This document shows positions 48,299-58,077 of a stretch of DNA of 64,000 nucleotides, one piece after another. The position numbers and the translations under genes were made by a program. This DNA comes from Methylobacterium sp. J-090 (GTDB taxonomy: Bacteria; Pseudomonadota; Alphaproteobacteria; Rhizobiales; Beijerinckiaceae): the NCBI RefSeq assembly GCF_022829345.1, contig NZ_JAKSXV010000028.1, positions 62,001 through 126,000 on the forward strand, read 5' to 3'. A model generated the notes under the pieces. That model made no database searches and was not told the DNA's origin. It saw only the letters and a list, made by a program, of their open reading frames with translations. Within the stretch, counting starts at the first letter, position 1, and each line of letters opens with the position of its first letter.

Positions 48299-49329
48299 GC
48301 CTCGTGGACAAGATCCCCTGCACCATCGTCACCGGCTTCCTCGGGGCCGGCAAGACCACCCTCGTGCGCCACCTCGTCGAGAACGCGAACGGCCGGCGGC
48401 TGGCCATCATCGTCAACGAGTTCGGCGATATCGGCTTCGACGGCTCCTTCCTCGCCGCCTGCGGCATCGAGGGCTGCCAGGACGAGGACATCGTCGAACT
48501 CGCCAACGGCTGCATCTGCTGCACCGTCGCCGACGACTTCGTCCCCGCCCTCAACAAGCTTCTCGACCGGGCCGACCCGCCGACCCACATCCTCATCGAG
48601 ACCTCGGGCCTCGCCCTGCCGAAACCCCTCGTGCAGGCGTTCCAGTGGCCGGCGATCCGCTCGCGGGTGACGGTGGACGGCGTCATCGCGGTCATCGACG
48701 GCCCGGCCGTGGCGGCGGGCTTCTTCGCCGACGATCCGGCGGCTTCCGCCGCCCAGCGCGCCGAGGACGCAAACGTCGATCACGACAATCCCCTCGAAGA
48801 GGTGTTCGAGGACCAGATCCTCTGCGCCGACCTCGTGGTGATGAACAAGGCCGACCTCCTCGATGCCGCCGGCCGCGAGAAGGTCCGCGCCGAGGTGCAG
48901 GCCCACCTGCCCCGCGCCGTGAAGATGGTGGAGGCCGAGCACGGCCGCCTCGACCCGCGCGTCGTCCTCGGCCTCGGCGCCGCCGCCGAGGACGACCTCG
49001 ACGCCCGCCCTTCCCACCACGGCGAGGGTGAGGACCACGATCACGACGATTTCGACTCCGTTGCGCTCCCCGTTGCCACCGCCGCCACGGCCGAGGACCT
49101 GGCGATCCGCGTGGCCCGGGCCGCCGAGACCCCCGGCGTCCTGCGCATCAAGGGCTTCGCCGAAGTCACCGGCAAGCCCATGCGCCTCGTGGTCCAGGGT
49201 GTCGGCGCCCGTATCGCGCACCATTACGACCGGCCCTGGAAGGGCACGGAAGCCCGCGACGGCCGCCTCGTGGTGATCGGCCTCAAGGGCTTCGACCAGG
49301 GCGCGGTCGCCGCCGCCCTGGCGGGATGA
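48295..49329 (+). CDS. cobW: CobW, metallochaperone GTPase of cobalamin synthesis
   Basis: 344 residues from ATG 48295. A COG0523 G3E GTPase. Walker A is IVTGFLGAGKTTLVRHL near residue 12-28, the metal site is NGCICCT with CxCC, Walker B is in ILIETSGLALPKPLV, and the base motif is VVMNKADLLD. A His/Asp-rich stretch (HHGEGEDHDHDDFD near 241-254) lies before the CobW_C domain. It likely delivers cobalt to the CobN-containing chelatase. It overlaps its neighbours by four bases on both sides. Confidence 0.96.
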   Translation: MSLVDKIPCTIVTGFLGAGKTTLVRHLVENANGRRLAIIVNEFGDIGFDGSFLAACGIEGCQDEDIVELANGCICCTVADDFVPALNKLLDRADPPTHILIETSGLALPKPLVQAFQWPAIRSRVTVDGVIAVIDGPAVAAGFFADDPAASAAQRAEDANVDHDNPLEEVFEDQILCADLVVMNKADLLDAAGREKVRAEVQAHLPRAVKMVEAEHGRLDPRVVLGLGAAAEDDLDARPSHHGEGEDHDHDDFDSVALPVATAATAEDLAIRVARAAETPGVLRIKGFAEVTGKPMRLVVQGVGARIAHHYDRPWKGTEARDGRLVVIGLKGFDQGAVAAALAG

Positions 49330-50213
49330 GCGGCATGGCGGGACGGCGCAGCTTCGTCGCGGCGACCCTGGGGCTCGCCGCGCTACTCGGGATCGGGGGC
49401 TGCTCCGACGCGCGCCCGCCCGCGCCCGAGGCTGCCAGCCCGCTGCCGTTGGTCCAGGCCCAGCGAAGCGTCACCGCCAAGCTCGCCTTCACGCACGATC
49501 TGACCATCGGCCTGCCGCCCGACCGGGTGGCGGCGCATTTCACGGCGGCGCGCGACCGTTGCGCGAGCGACACGGGCCTCGGCTGCGTCCTCGTGTCGTC
49601 GTCCATCGATGACGGCCCGCGCCCCCTCGGCCGCCCGCAGGCGCACCTCCAGGTCCGCCTGCCGCACGTCTCCGTTTCCGCCTACGTGGCGTTCCTCACC
49701 GCCCCCCTGCCGGGCGAGACGGCGGGCGATGTCGTCCTGCGCCGCCAGGCGACGCGGGCCGACGACCTGACCACGCCCATCGAGGACGGCGAACGCCGGC
49801 TCGCGCAGCTCGCCGCCTATCGCGGCCGCCTCGACGAGTTGGCGGCCAAGCCCGACACGCGGGTGGAGGACCTCATCCGCATCGCCGGGGAGCTGTCCCA
49901 GGTCCAGTCCCAGATCGAGGCGACCGAGGCCAGGCAGCGCGGCCTTCAGCAGCGCGTGGACACCGAGATCGTGTCCGTCTCCTTCCGCTCCGACGGCGCC
50001 CGCGCGGGCGCCTTCGCCCCGGTGGAAGAAGCCTGGAGCCAGGCCGGCCGGACCTTCGGCGCCAGCGCGGGCGACGCCCTGCGCTTCGCCGTCGCCAGCC
50101 TGCCCTGGCTTCCCGTGGCGGCGATCGGGCTTCTCCTCGTCCGCGTGCTCTGGCGCCTTCGCCGGCGCCGGCGGGCCCGGATCGGCCGGCCCCTCACGGA
50201 GGCGCAGCCGTGA
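49326..50213 (+). CDS. DUF4349-type lipoprotein inside the cobalamin operon
   Basis: 295 residues. A signal peptide with lipobox (LAALLGIGGC, cysteine near 26) is followed by a DUF4349-like domain: an alpha/beta half, then DDLTTPIEDGERRLAQLAAY and a coiled coil (RVEDLIRIAGELSQVQSQIE, ATEARQRGLQQRVD) and IVSVSFRS. A C-terminal membrane helix (WLPVAAIGLLLVRVLWRL) ends in a basic RRRRRARIGR run. DUF4349 proteins are not known B12 enzymes. Its start overlaps the cobW stop and cobN begins 16 bp after its stop, so it is fully embedded in the operon. Confidence 0.8.
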   Translation: MSGMAGRRSFVAATLGLAALLGIGGCSDARPPAPEAASPLPLVQAQRSVTAKLAFTHDLTIGLPPDRVAAHFTAARDRCASDTGLGCVLVSSSIDDGPRPLGRPQAHLQVRLPHVSVSAYVAFLTAPLPGETAGDVVLRRQATRADDLTTPIEDGERRLAQLAAYRGRLDELAAKPDTRVEDLIRIAGELSQVQSQIEATEARQRGLQQRVDTEIVSVSFRSDGARAGAFAPVEEAWSQAGRTFGASAGDALRFAVASLPWLPVAAIGLLLVRVLWRLRRRRRARIGRPLTEAQP

Positions 50214-50229
50214 GGTTGCGCATCCCGCC

Positions 50230-53200
50230 ATGCACCTGATCCGCATCGACACGGTCTCCCTCGACGAGGGCGAAGCCGCCATCGATCTCGGTCAGGCGCC
50301 GGGCGACATCGTGTTTCTGTCGTTCACGGATTCCGACCTGTTCGGGGTGGCCGGCGCCTACGCGCAGGCCTTTCCGCAGGCCAGCGAAGGCCAGACGCCA
50401 ACTCTGCGGCTCGCGAAACTCGCAAAACTCCGCCATCCCATGTCGGTGGATCTCTACGTCGACGGCGTGATCGCCCGCTCGAAGATCGTCGTGATCCGCT
50501 GCCTCGGCGGCCTCGATTACTGGCGCTACGGCATCGAGCGCGCCGCCGCCGCCGCGCGGACCAACGGGGTGCGCCTCGTGGTCCTGCCGGGCGACGACCG
50601 GCCCGACACCCGCCTCGACGCCTTCTCGACGGCGCCCGAGCTGGCGCCCGTCCTCGACGCCTATTTCCGGGCCGGGGGCGCGGACAACCTGCGCCGGATG
50701 CTCGGACGGCTCGCCGCCGAGATCGGGTTTCCCGCCACCGTGGAGGAACCGCAGGCCCTGCCGCGCGGCTTCGTCTGCTGCCCCGGCTGCGGCCCCATCG
50801 ACCGCGACCGGGCGCTCGCCGCCGGGCGGCCCCTCCGGCCCGGCGCGGCGCCGCTCGCCCTCCTCGTCGTCTACCGCTCGGCGATTCTGTCGGGCGACAC
50901 CGCCCCCCTCGCGGCCCTGGGCGACGCCCTCCAGGCACGCGGCCTGCAGGTGGTGGCCGTCGCCGTATCGAGCCTCAAGGACCCGGCGGCCCTGGACGCG
51001 TTGCGCCGGACCATCGCGGCGCAAAAGCCCGACCTCGTCGTCGCCGCGACCGCCTTCTCGGCCCGCGAGGATGCGGGATTCGTCCTCGACGGCGCCGATT
51101 GCCCGGTGATCCAGGCCTACACCATCGGCGCCGCCCGGGCCGCCTGGGCAGCCTCGGCCCGGGGGATGTCGGCGGCCGACCTCGCCATGCAGGTGGCGCT
51201 GCCGGAATTCGACGGACGGCTCGCGGGCTTCCCGATCTCGTTCAAGGAGGACGGCCCGGAGATCGACGGTTTCTCCGAGCGCCGGGCGCGGCCCTACGCC
51301 GAGGGCATTGCGGCACTGGCCGACCGGGCGGCGGCCTGGGTGCGGCTCGCGCGCCTGCCCCGGACGGAACGGCGGCTCGCCGTGGTGCTCTCGGACTACC
51401 CGGCCCGCGGCGGCCGGGCCGGCTTCGCCGTCGGCCTCGACACGCCCGAAAGCGCGTGCGCCATCGTGTCGGACCTGGCGGCGGTCGGCTACGCCGCCGG
51501 TCCCCTGCCGGAAGCCGACGCGGTGATGCGCGCCCTGACTCACGGGCCGCGCGATTTCGTGGTGTCCCTCGACGCCTACCGGGGCTGGTTCGCGGGCTTG
51601 CCCGAGGCCGATCGGGCCGAATTGATCACCTGCTGGGGTGAGCCCGAGGCCGACCCGCTCTGCCGGAATGGCGCGTTTCGCTTTCCCATCGTTTTCGCGA
51701 CCGGCCCGGGGAACGACGTCGCAAGTGGATCCTCCGAGCCGAATGACGCGCGCAACAGGCCCCCTCTCCTGGAAGGAGAGGGACCCGCGAGCGATCCGGC
51801 CGCCCAGGCGAACCTGTTTCAAAACGACGGGGAGCAAAGGATTAGACCGACAGGCCGCGTCGCCCTCTTCCTCCAGCCCGATCGCGGCCGGGCCGCCGAC
51901 CGCAAGGCCGGCTATCACGACCCCGACGCGGTCCCGAGCCACGCCTACCTCGCCTTCCACCTCGGCCTGCGAGAGACCTTCGACGCCCTGATCCACCTCG
52001 GCACCCACGGCACCACCGAGTGGCTGCCGGGGAAGGCCGTCGCCCTGTCACCCGGGTGCTGGCCGGCCCGGGCCGTGGGCGCCCTGCCGGTGGTGTACCC
52101 GTTCATCGTCGACGATCCCGGCGAGGCCGCTCCCCTCAAGCGACGCCTCGGCGGGGTGGCGCTCGGCCACCTCACGCCGCAGACGGAGTGCGCGGGCCTC
52201 GACCCCGCAGCCGCGCACCTGCGCGACCTCGTGGAAGAGTACTCGGCGGCGAGCGTCCTCGATCCGCGCCGCGCCGCGATCATCGCCCGTACCATCCTGG
52301 ACGAGGCGGAATCCGCCGGGCTCCTCGCCTCGGCCGGCATCGATGCCGGCACCGCCATGCCCGACGCCCTGGCGGCCCTCGACGCGCATCTCTGCGATCT
52401 CGGCGAGGTCACCACCCGCGACGGACTTCACGTCTTCGGCCGCGCCGCGCCCGAGGCCTCCGAAGCGGTGGCCGCGTGCGCCACGGCCGAGCGCGACGGC
52501 CTGCTCACCGCCCTCGACGGGCGCTTCGTGGCGCCCGGCCCCGCCGGCTCGCCGTCGCGCGGGCGCACGGACGTGATGCCGACGGGGCGCAACCTCACCA
52601 CCCTCGATCCGCGCAGCCTGCCGACCCGCGCCGCGACGACCCTGGGGGCCAAGGCCGCCGACGCCGTGGTGCGGCGCTACCTGCAGGACGAGGGCGAATA
52701 CCCCGCCCGCATCGTCATGGACCTGTGGGCCTCCCCGACCCTTCGCACCGGCGGCGAGGACGTCGCCCACGCCCTGGCGCTCATGGGCGTGCGCCCGGTC
52801 TGGGACCACGCCTCGACCCGCGTCACCGGTTTCGAGGTGCTGCCCCTGGCGCTGCTCGACCGGCCGCGCATCGACGTGACCGTGCGGGTCTCGGGCGCCT
52901 TTCGCGATACCTTTCCCGACACCCTGGCGCTCCTCGCCCGCGCGGCGGACTCCGTCGCGATGCGCGACGAGGAAGACAGCGAGAATCCCCTGGCCGCCGC
53001 CCGCCGCCGGGGCGAGGCCGCACCCCGCGTCTACGGCGCGGCCCCCGGCCATTACGGCGCCGGGGCCGGCGGGCTCGCCCTCGACGGCGCCTGGGACGGC
53101 CGCGACGACCTCGGCCGCGCCTATCTGGAGGCCACCTCGTACGCCTATGGCGGCGCCGAGGACGTCGCCGATGCCGGGTTCGCCGCCCGCGTCGCGCAGG

Positions 53201-53727
53201 CCGACGCCTACGTCCACGCCTTCGACGTCGCCGAGCGCGACCTGCTCGATGGCGACGCCGCCGCCGAGGCCATGGGCGGGTTTTCCGCCGCCGCAGCGCT
53301 GACCGGGGCGAGCCCCACCCTCTACAGCCTCGACGTGGGCACGCCCGAATCGCCAAAAGCCCGCACGGCCCGAGAGGACGCCGCCCGGTTGATCCGCGGC
53401 AAGCTCGCCCATCCGCGCTGGATCGCGACGCAGCTGCGCCACGGTTATCGCGGCGCCCAGGAACTGGCGCAGGGGGTCGATGCGGTCTTCGTGCTGGCCG
53501 CCACCACGGACGCCGTGTCGAATGCCGACCTCGACCGGCTCTACGGCGCGATGATCGCCGACCCGGACACTTTCGAGGCCCTGCGCGCCGCCAACCCGGA
53601 GGCGGCCCGCGCCATCCTCGAGCGGTTCGACGAAGCCCGCCGGCGCGGCCTGTGGACGACCCGCCGCAACGCCATGGCGGCCGACGAGCTCATGCCAGGT
53701 AAACTTTTGCCGGAGGCGGCCGAGTGA
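50230..53727 (+). CDS. cobN: Aerobic cobaltochelatase subunit CobN
   Basis: 1165 residues. The large subunit inserts cobalt into hydrogenobyrinic acid a,c-diamide with the CobS/CobT-type ATPase subunits, which are not in this window. Marks are VIRCLGGLDYWRYGIERAAA near residue 96, LPRGFVCCPGCG near 177, HLGTHGTTEWLPGKAVALSP near 595-614, and the C-terminal HPRWIATQLRHGYRGAQELA. Residues about 492-541 (bases 51703-51854) are extra: they separate FRFPIVFAT from GRVALFLQPDRGR, which normally lie next to each other, and derive from a palindromic repeat. The reading frame stays open. The stop overlaps the cobG GTG. Confidence 0.95.
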   Translation: MHLIRIDTVSLDEGEAAIDLGQAPGDIVFLSFTDSDLFGVAGAYAQAFPQASEGQTPTLRLAKLAKLRHPMSVDLYVDGVIARSKIVVIRCLGGLDYWRYGIERAAAAARTNGVRLVVLPGDDRPDTRLDAFSTAPELAPVLDAYFRAGGADNLRRMLGRLAAEIGFPATVEEPQALPRGFVCCPGCGPIDRDRALAAGRPLRPGAAPLALLVVYRSAILSGDTAPLAALGDALQARGLQVVAVAVSSLKDPAALDALRRTIAAQKPDLVVAATAFSAREDAGFVLDGADCPVIQAYTIGAARAAWAASARGMSAADLAMQVALPEFDGRLAGFPISFKEDGPEIDGFSERRARPYAEGIAALADRAAAWVRLARLPRTERRLAVVLSDYPARGGRAGFAVGLDTPESACAIVSDLAAVGYAAGPLPEADAVMRALTHGPRDFVVSLDAYRGWFAGLPEADRAELITCWGEPEADPLCRNGAFRFPIVFATGPGNDVASGSSEPNDARNRPPLLEGEGPASDPAAQANLFQNDGEQRIRPTGRVALFLQPDRGRAADRKAGYHDPDAVPSHAYLAFHLGLRETFDALIHLGTHGTTEWLPGKAVALSPGCWPARAVGALPVVYPFIVDDPGEAAPLKRRLGGVALGHLTPQTECAGLDPAAAHLRDLVEEYSAASVLDPRRAAIIARTILDEAESAGLLASAGIDAGTAMPDALAALDAHLCDLGEVTTRDGLHVFGRAAPEASEAVAACATAERDGLLTALDGRFVAPGPAGSPSRGRTDVMPTGRNLTTLDPRSLPTRAATTLGAKAADAVVRRYLQDEGEYPARIVMDLWASPTLRTGGEDVAHALALMGVRPVWDHASTRVTGFEVLPLALLDRPRIDVTVRVSGAFRDTFPDTLALLARAADSVAMRDEEDSENPLAAARRRGEAAPRVYGAAPGHYGAGAGGLALDGAWDGRDDLGRAYLEATSYAYGGAEDVADAGFAARVAQADAYVHAFDVAERDLLDGDAAAEAMGGFSAAAALTGASPTLYSLDVGTPESPKARTAREDAARLIRGKLAHPRWIATQLRHGYRGAQELAQGVDAVFVLAATTDAVSNADLDRLYGAMIADPDTFEALRAANPEAARAILERFDEARRRGLWTTRRNAMAADELMPGKLLPEAAE
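51703..51854 (+). repeat. Repeat-derived in-frame insertion within cobN
   Basis: About 150 bp encoding a low-complexity, Asn/Gln/Pro-rich stretch. Its centre is a perfect palindrome, CCCTCTCCT (51762-51770) and AGGAGAGGG (51774-51782) with a GGA loop, followed by ACCCGCG. Related cores occur at 57239-57256 (opposite orientation) and 59561-59579, both intergenic. The segment keeps the frame and lacks stops. Confidence 0.75.
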
Positions 53728-54989
53728 GCGTCGCGCGCCGCGTCCTCCCCGAGGCGCCGAGCCGGCGCGGCTGGTGCCCGAGCCTCGCCCGGCCGATGCA
53801 GACGGGCGACGGGCTCCTGGCCCGGGTTCACCCGCCGCTCGGGCGCCTCACCGCCGCCCAGGCGCGAGCCGTGGCCGCGGGCGCGCGCCGGTTCGGCAAC
53901 GGCCATGTCGACGTCACCGCGCGGGCCAATCTCCAGATCCGCGGCGTCACGCCGGAAACGCAAGGGCCGCTCGCCCGCCATCTCATGGCCGTCGGTCTCG
54001 GCGATGTCCGCGCCGATGGCGGTCCGCAGCGCCTGACCCTGACCGCGCCGCTGTTCGACCTCGATACCCTGGCCGAGGCCGTGGAGGCCCTCGGCCGCGC
54101 GGTGCCCGGCCTGCCGCCCAAGACCCTCGTGGCCATCGAGGACGGGGGCCGCTTCGGGCTCGGCGAGGCCGACGCCGACATCCACCTCCGGGTCGTCGCC
54201 CCCCACGGCGTCGCCTGGGCGCTTGCCGGACCGGACGGACCGGTCTGGTCCGCGCCGGTGCCGCCGGCGCAGGTCCTCGCCCGCGTCTCGCACTGCCTCC
54301 ACGCCCTGGCCGAAAGCGGCGTCCGGCGCATGCGCGACCTCGACGCCGCACACCGCGACAGGCTCGTGGGCGCGCCGATGCCGGCCCCCACCCCCATCCA
54401 GCCCATGGCGCCGGGTCTGCACGATTTCGGCGACGGCCGTACGGCGCTCGCCGTCGAGGCCGCCTTCGGGCGCTGTACGGCGGACGGCCTCGACCGCCTG
54501 GCGGATTGGACCGAGCGGCTCGCATCGCCCCACCTCGCCCTCGGCCAGACCCGAGGCTTCGTCCTCGTGACCCGGGAGCGCGAGGGTGCCCGGATGGTCC
54601 TCGACGCGCTCGGCGGACAGGGGTTCATCCACGCCGCCGACGATCCGCGCGGGCACGTCGCCGCCTGCCCCGGCGCACCGGCCTGCGCCTCGGGCTCGAC
54701 GCCGACGCTCGATGACGCCGCCCGCCTGGCCGAGGCCCTCAGGGGCACGGGGATCGACGCCCATGTCTCGGGCTGTGCCAAGGGCTGCGCCCATCCGGGC
54801 CCCGCCGCCCTCACCCTCGTCGGCCGCGCCGGGCGCTACGGCATCGTCCTCCACGGCCGCCCCGATGGCGAGCCGGCGATGCAACTCACTTTCGAGGCCG
54901 CGCTGGACCGCGTAAGGAGGGCCGATTCAGCCGGTACCCTCGACCGGGCCTTTGCCCTCGACCAAGCATTCAGGACCCCCATCCCATGA
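53724..54989 (+). CDS. cobG: Precorrin-3B synthase
   Basis: 421 residues from GTG 53724 overlapping the cobN stop. A sulfite/nitrite-reductase-like iron-sulfur enzyme that uses oxygen to make precorrin-3B, the mark of the aerobic B12 route. N-terminal ferredoxin-like repeats contain [20 protein letters not shown]. The 4Fe-4S/siroheme cysteines are in [12 protein letters not shown] and [12 protein letters not shown] near residues 312-352. It is followed by cobH with a four-base overlap. Confidence 0.95.
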   Translation: MSVARRVLPEAPSRRGWCPSLARPMQTGDGLLARVHPPLGRLTAAQARAVAAGARRFGNGHVDVTARANLQIRGVTPETQGPLARHLMAVGLGDVRADGGPQRLTLTAPLFDLDTLAEAVEALGRAVPGLPPKTLVAIEDGGRFGLGEADADIHLRVVAPHGVAWALAGPDGPVWSAPVPPAQVLARVSHCLHALAESGVRRMRDLDAAHRDRLVGAPMPAPTPIQPMAPGLHDFGDGRTALAVEAAFGRCTADGLDRLADWTERLASPHLALGQTRGFVLVTREREGARMVLDALGGQGFIHAADDPRGHVAACPGAPACASGSTPTLDDAARLAEALRGTGIDAHVSGCAKGCAHPGPAALTLVGRAGRYGIVLHGRPDGEPAMQLTFEAALDRVRRADSAGTLDRAFALDQAFRTPIP

Positions 54990-55618
54990 GTTCGCGCCTC
55001 GACTATCTGCGCGACGGGCAGGCGATCTACGCCCGTTCCTTCGCGATGATCCGCGCCGAGGCGGACCTCGCCCGCTTCCACGGCACCGCCGAGCGAGTGG
55101 TGGTGCGGATGATCCACGCCTGCGGCATGACCGACCTCCCCCGCGACGTGGAGGCCTCGGACGACTTCGCGCCGGCCGGCGAAGCGGCCCTGAAGGCCGG
55201 CGCGCCGATCCTGTGCGATGTCCGCATGGTGGCCGACGGCGTCACCCGGTCGCGCCTGCCGGCGAACAACCGGGTGATCTGCACGCTGAGCGACCCGCGC
55301 GTGGCCGACATGGCCGCCGCCATGGGCACCACGCGCTCGGCCGCCGCCATGGAATTGTGGCGCGAGCACCTGCCCGGCAGCGTCGTGGCGGTGGGCAACG
55401 CCCCGACCTCGCTGTTCCGGCTCCTCGAACTCCTGGACGAGGGGATCGCCCCGCCGGCGGCCGTCATCGGCATCCCCGTGGGATTCGTGGGTGCCGCCGA
55501 ATCGAAGGAGGCCCTGGCCCGCGACGGCCGGGTGCCCTTCATCGTGGTGCATGGGCGGCGCGGCGGCAGCGCCATGACGGCCGCCGCCATCAACGCCCTG
55601 GCGCAGGAGATCGAGTGA
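54986..55618 (+). CDS. cobH: Precorrin-8X methylmutase
   Basis: 210 residues. It moves the C-11 methyl to C-12 to give hydrogenobyrinic acid. Family segments are [34 protein letters not shown] with the catalytic histidine near 44, [19 protein letters not shown], and [18 protein letters not shown] overlap with cobG; the stop overlaps the cobI ATG (TGATG). Confidence 0.96.
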   Translation: MSSRLDYLRDGQAIYARSFAMIRAEADLARFHGTAERVVVRMIHACGMTDLPRDVEASDDFAPAGEAALKAGAPILCDVRMVADGVTRSRLPANNRVICTLSDPRVADMAAAMGTTRSAAAMELWREHLPGSVVAVGNAPTSLFRLLELLDEGIAPPAAVIGIPVGFVGAAESKEALARDGRVPFIVVHGRRGGSAMTAAAINALAQEIE

Positions 55619-56412
55619 TGGAGGCGGGCGCCCCCCTCCCCCCGGTCGATCCCCGCGAAGCGACCGCGATGCCCGTGGCGAAGATCACCGGCACCCTGTT
55701 CGGCGTCGGCATGGGCCCCGGCGAGCCGGACTACCTCACCGTGCGGGCCATGAAGGTTCTGCAGGCGGCGCCCGTCCTCGTGCATTTCTGCAAGAAGGGC
55801 CGGCGCGGCAACGCCCGCACCATCGCGGACGCGGTGCTGAAGTCCGAACCGGCGCGCGAATTCCCCCTCGCCTACCCCTACACCACCGAACTGCACCCCG
55901 ATCATCCCGACTACGTCGCGGCGCTGGCGAGTTTCTACGACGACGCGGCAGGGCAGCTCGCCGACCATCTCGGCGCGGGGCGCGACGTCGCGATCCTCAG
56001 CGAGGGCGATCCGTTCTTCTACGGCTCGTTCATGCACCTGTGGCGCCGCCTCAAGGACCGCTTCCCCGTGGAGGTGGTGCCGGGCGTCACCGGCATGTCG
56101 GGCTGCTGGACCCGGGCCGGCACGCCCATCACCTGGGGCGACGACGTACTCACAATCCTGCCCGCGACCCTGCCGCACGCCGCCCTCGTCGCGCGGCTGG
56201 CCCACACCGACGCCGCCGTGATCATGAAGCTCGGCCGCCACCTGCCGAAGGTCCGCGCGGCGCTCAGTGAGGCCGGGGTGCTGGGGCGCGCGGTCTACGT
56301 CGAGCGCGGCACCATGGCGGGCGAGCGCGTGGTGGCCCTCAAGGACAAGACCGACGACGCGGCGCCCTACTTCTCCATGGTGCTCCTGCCCGGCGAAGGC
56401 CGCCGGCCGTGA
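55618..56412 (+). CDS. cobI: Precorrin-2 C20-methyltransferase
   Basis: 264 residues from ATG 55618; an ATG at 55669 just before the conserved TGTLFGVGMGPGEPDYLTVR is a second option. A SAM-dependent uroporphyrin-III-type methyltransferase. Marks are the FCKKGRRGNARTIAD region, DVAILSEGDPFFYGSFMHLW and PVEVVPGVTGMSGCWTRAGT. It acts before CobG in the pathway. It overlaps cobJ by four bases. Confidence 0.95.
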   Translation: MEAGAPLPPVDPREATAMPVAKITGTLFGVGMGPGEPDYLTVRAMKVLQAAPVLVHFCKKGRRGNARTIADAVLKSEPAREFPLAYPYTTELHPDHPDYVAALASFYDDAAGQLADHLGAGRDVAILSEGDPFFYGSFMHLWRRLKDRFPVEVVPGVTGMSGCWTRAGTPITWGDDVLTILPATLPHAALVARLAHTDAAVIMKLGRHLPKVRAALSEAGVLGRAVYVERGTMAGERVVALKDKTDDAAPYFSMVLLPGEGRRP

Positions 56413-57167
56413 CCGGATCCGTCACGGTCATCGGCCTCGGACCGGGCGACCCGAACCTGCTGACCCGGGCCGCCGAGGCGGCGCTCGCCCGGGCCCAGGA
56501 CCTCATCGGCTACATCCCCTACGTCGCCCGGGTGCCCGAGCGGCCGGGCCTGACCCGGCACGCCAGCGACAACCGCGTCGAGGTGGACCGCGCCCGCCAC
56601 GCCCTCGAACTCGCCGCCGCCGGCCGCCACGTCGCGGTGGTCTCGGGCGGCGATCCCGGCGTCTTCGCCATGGCGGCGGCGGTCTTCGAGGCGGTGGAGG
56701 CCGGCGATCCGGCCTGGGCGCAGCTCACCATCACCGTCGAGCCCGGCATCACCGCCATGCTGGCCGCCGCCGCCCGCCTCGGTGCGCCGCTGGGCGGCGA
56801 CTTCTGCGCCCTATCGCTGTCGGACAACCTGAAGCCCTGGGAGGTCATCACCGCCCGGCTCGAGGCGGTGCTGCGGGCCGATTTCGTAGTCAGCCTCTAC
56901 AACCCGATCTCGAAGGCGCGGCCGTGGCAGCTCGGCCGGACGCTCGCGCTGGCGGCCGAGATCCGCGCGCCCGACACCCCGGTGATCTTCGCCCGCGCCG
57001 TCTCGCGCCCCGACGAGAGGCTCCACGTCCTCACCCTGGCGGAGGCGCGCGAAACCGCGGCCGACATGGCCACCCTGGTGATCATCGGCGCCTCGGCGAC
57101 CCGCCTGATCCCGCGCGGGGACGGTGTTCGACCCTACGTCTACACCCCGCGCAGCGTGCCGGCGTGA
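56409..57167 (+). CDS. cobJ: Precorrin-3B C17-methyltransferase
   Basis: 252 residues from GTG 56409. Ring contraction and C-17 methylation of precorrin-3B. Marks are TVIGLGPGDPNLLTRAAEAA, LIGYIPYVARV, VAVVSGGDPGVFAMAAAVFE, TVEPGITAMLAAAARLGAPL and FVVSLYNPISKARPWQL. It is the last rightward gene of the tightly overlapping block and is followed by a hairpin at 57297. Confidence 0.95.
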   Translation: MTGSVTVIGLGPGDPNLLTRAAEAALARAQDLIGYIPYVARVPERPGLTRHASDNRVEVDRARHALELAAAGRHVAVVSGGDPGVFAMAAAVFEAVEAGDPAWAQLTITVEPGITAMLAAAARLGAPLGGDFCALSLSDNLKPWEVITARLEAVLRADFVVSLYNPISKARPWQLGRTLALAAEIRAPDTPVIFARAVSRPDERLHVLTLAEARETAADMATLVIIGASATRLIPRGDGVRPYVYTPRSVPA

Positions 57168-57296
57168 CGCCGCCGGCCTATCGGACCCGTGCCGGTGCCG
57201 GGGCGGTTGCGATCCTTCCCAAGCACACTCGGATCAGGCGCGGGTCCCCTCTCCTGGAAGGCGGGGGTCAGCGCGTGGATCGAGCGATCGCATCTC

Positions 57297-57322
57297 CACG
57301 GTCGGAGAACCGTGTTTCCGTT
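57297..57322 (+). terminator. Possible terminator after cobJ
   Basis: CACGGT (57297-57302) pairs with ACCGTG (57309-57314) over a 6-base loop and is followed by TTTCCGTTC. It lies between converging cobJ and cobK, 130 bp past the cobJ stop. The short stem and mixed tail make it a weak call. Confidence 0.4.
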
Positions 57323-57334
57323 CGGATAGGCCGC

Positions 57335-58063
57335 TTATCGGGTCGCCAGCCACGCCAGGGCACCCGCCGCGTCGGCCACGCTCGGCACGTCGGGTTTTGG
57401 CTGCCGGGCCACCATCACCACCGGCAGGCCCAACCCCCGCGCAGCAGAGATCTTGCCGTAGGTGGCCGCCCCGCCGGAATTCTTGCTCACCAGAACGTCG
57501 ATGCCCTGATCGCGCAGGAAGGCCACCTCGTCGGCCTCCGCGAAGGGACCGCGCGCGGAGATCGCCGTAAGGCGCGGTACGGCCAGGTCCACGGGCTCGA
57601 TGGACCGGACGAAGTAATCGTGCTGCGGCGCCGCCGCGAAGACCCCGACCTCCTGGCGCCCCACCGTCAGGAAGACCCGGCACGGCACGGCGCCGAGGGC
57701 GTTTACGGCGGCCGCCATATCGGCGGCCTCCCGCCAGCGATCCCCCGGCACCGGCCCCCAGGCCGGGCGGCGGATGGCGAGCAGCGCCGTGCCGGTGCGG
57801 GCGCAGGCCCCGGCCGCGTTGGCGGCGATGCGGGCGGCGAACGGGTGGGTCGCGTCGATGACGTGGGTGATGCGGTTCCGCTCGATCCAGTCCGTGAGCC
57901 CGTCGACCCCGCCGAACCCGCCGATGCGGGTCGGCACGGGCTCGGCCTTCGGCGCCATGGTGCGGCCGGCGAGCGACAGGGTGGGCTCAAAGCCGGGCGG
58001 CAGGCCCCGCACCAGGGCGCTCGCCTCGCCGGTGCCGCCGAGGATGAGGAGACGCTTGACCAT
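57335..58063 (-). CDS. cobK: Precorrin-6A reductase
   Basis: 242 residues. NADPH-dependent reduction of precorrin-6A to 6B. Marks are KRLLILGGTGEASALVRGLP at the N-terminus, VIDATHPFAARIAANAAGAC near 88-107, and FLRDQGIDVLVSKNSGGAAT near 175-194. It is transcribed away from cobL, with only 14 bp between the start codons. Confidence 0.95.
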   Translation of the reverse strand: MVKRLLILGGTGEASALVRGLPPGFEPTLSLAGRTMAPKAEPVPTRIGGFGGVDGLTDWIERNRITHVIDATHPFAARIAANAAGACARTGTALLAIRRPAWGPVPGDRWREAADMAAAVNALGAVPCRVFLTVGRQEVGVFAAAPQHDYFVRSIEPVDLAVPRLTAISARGPFAEADEVAFLRDQGIDVLVSKNSGGAATYGKISAARGLGLPVVMVARQPKPDVPSVADAAGALAWLATR

Positions 58064-58077
58064 GGGATGCGTTGTCC

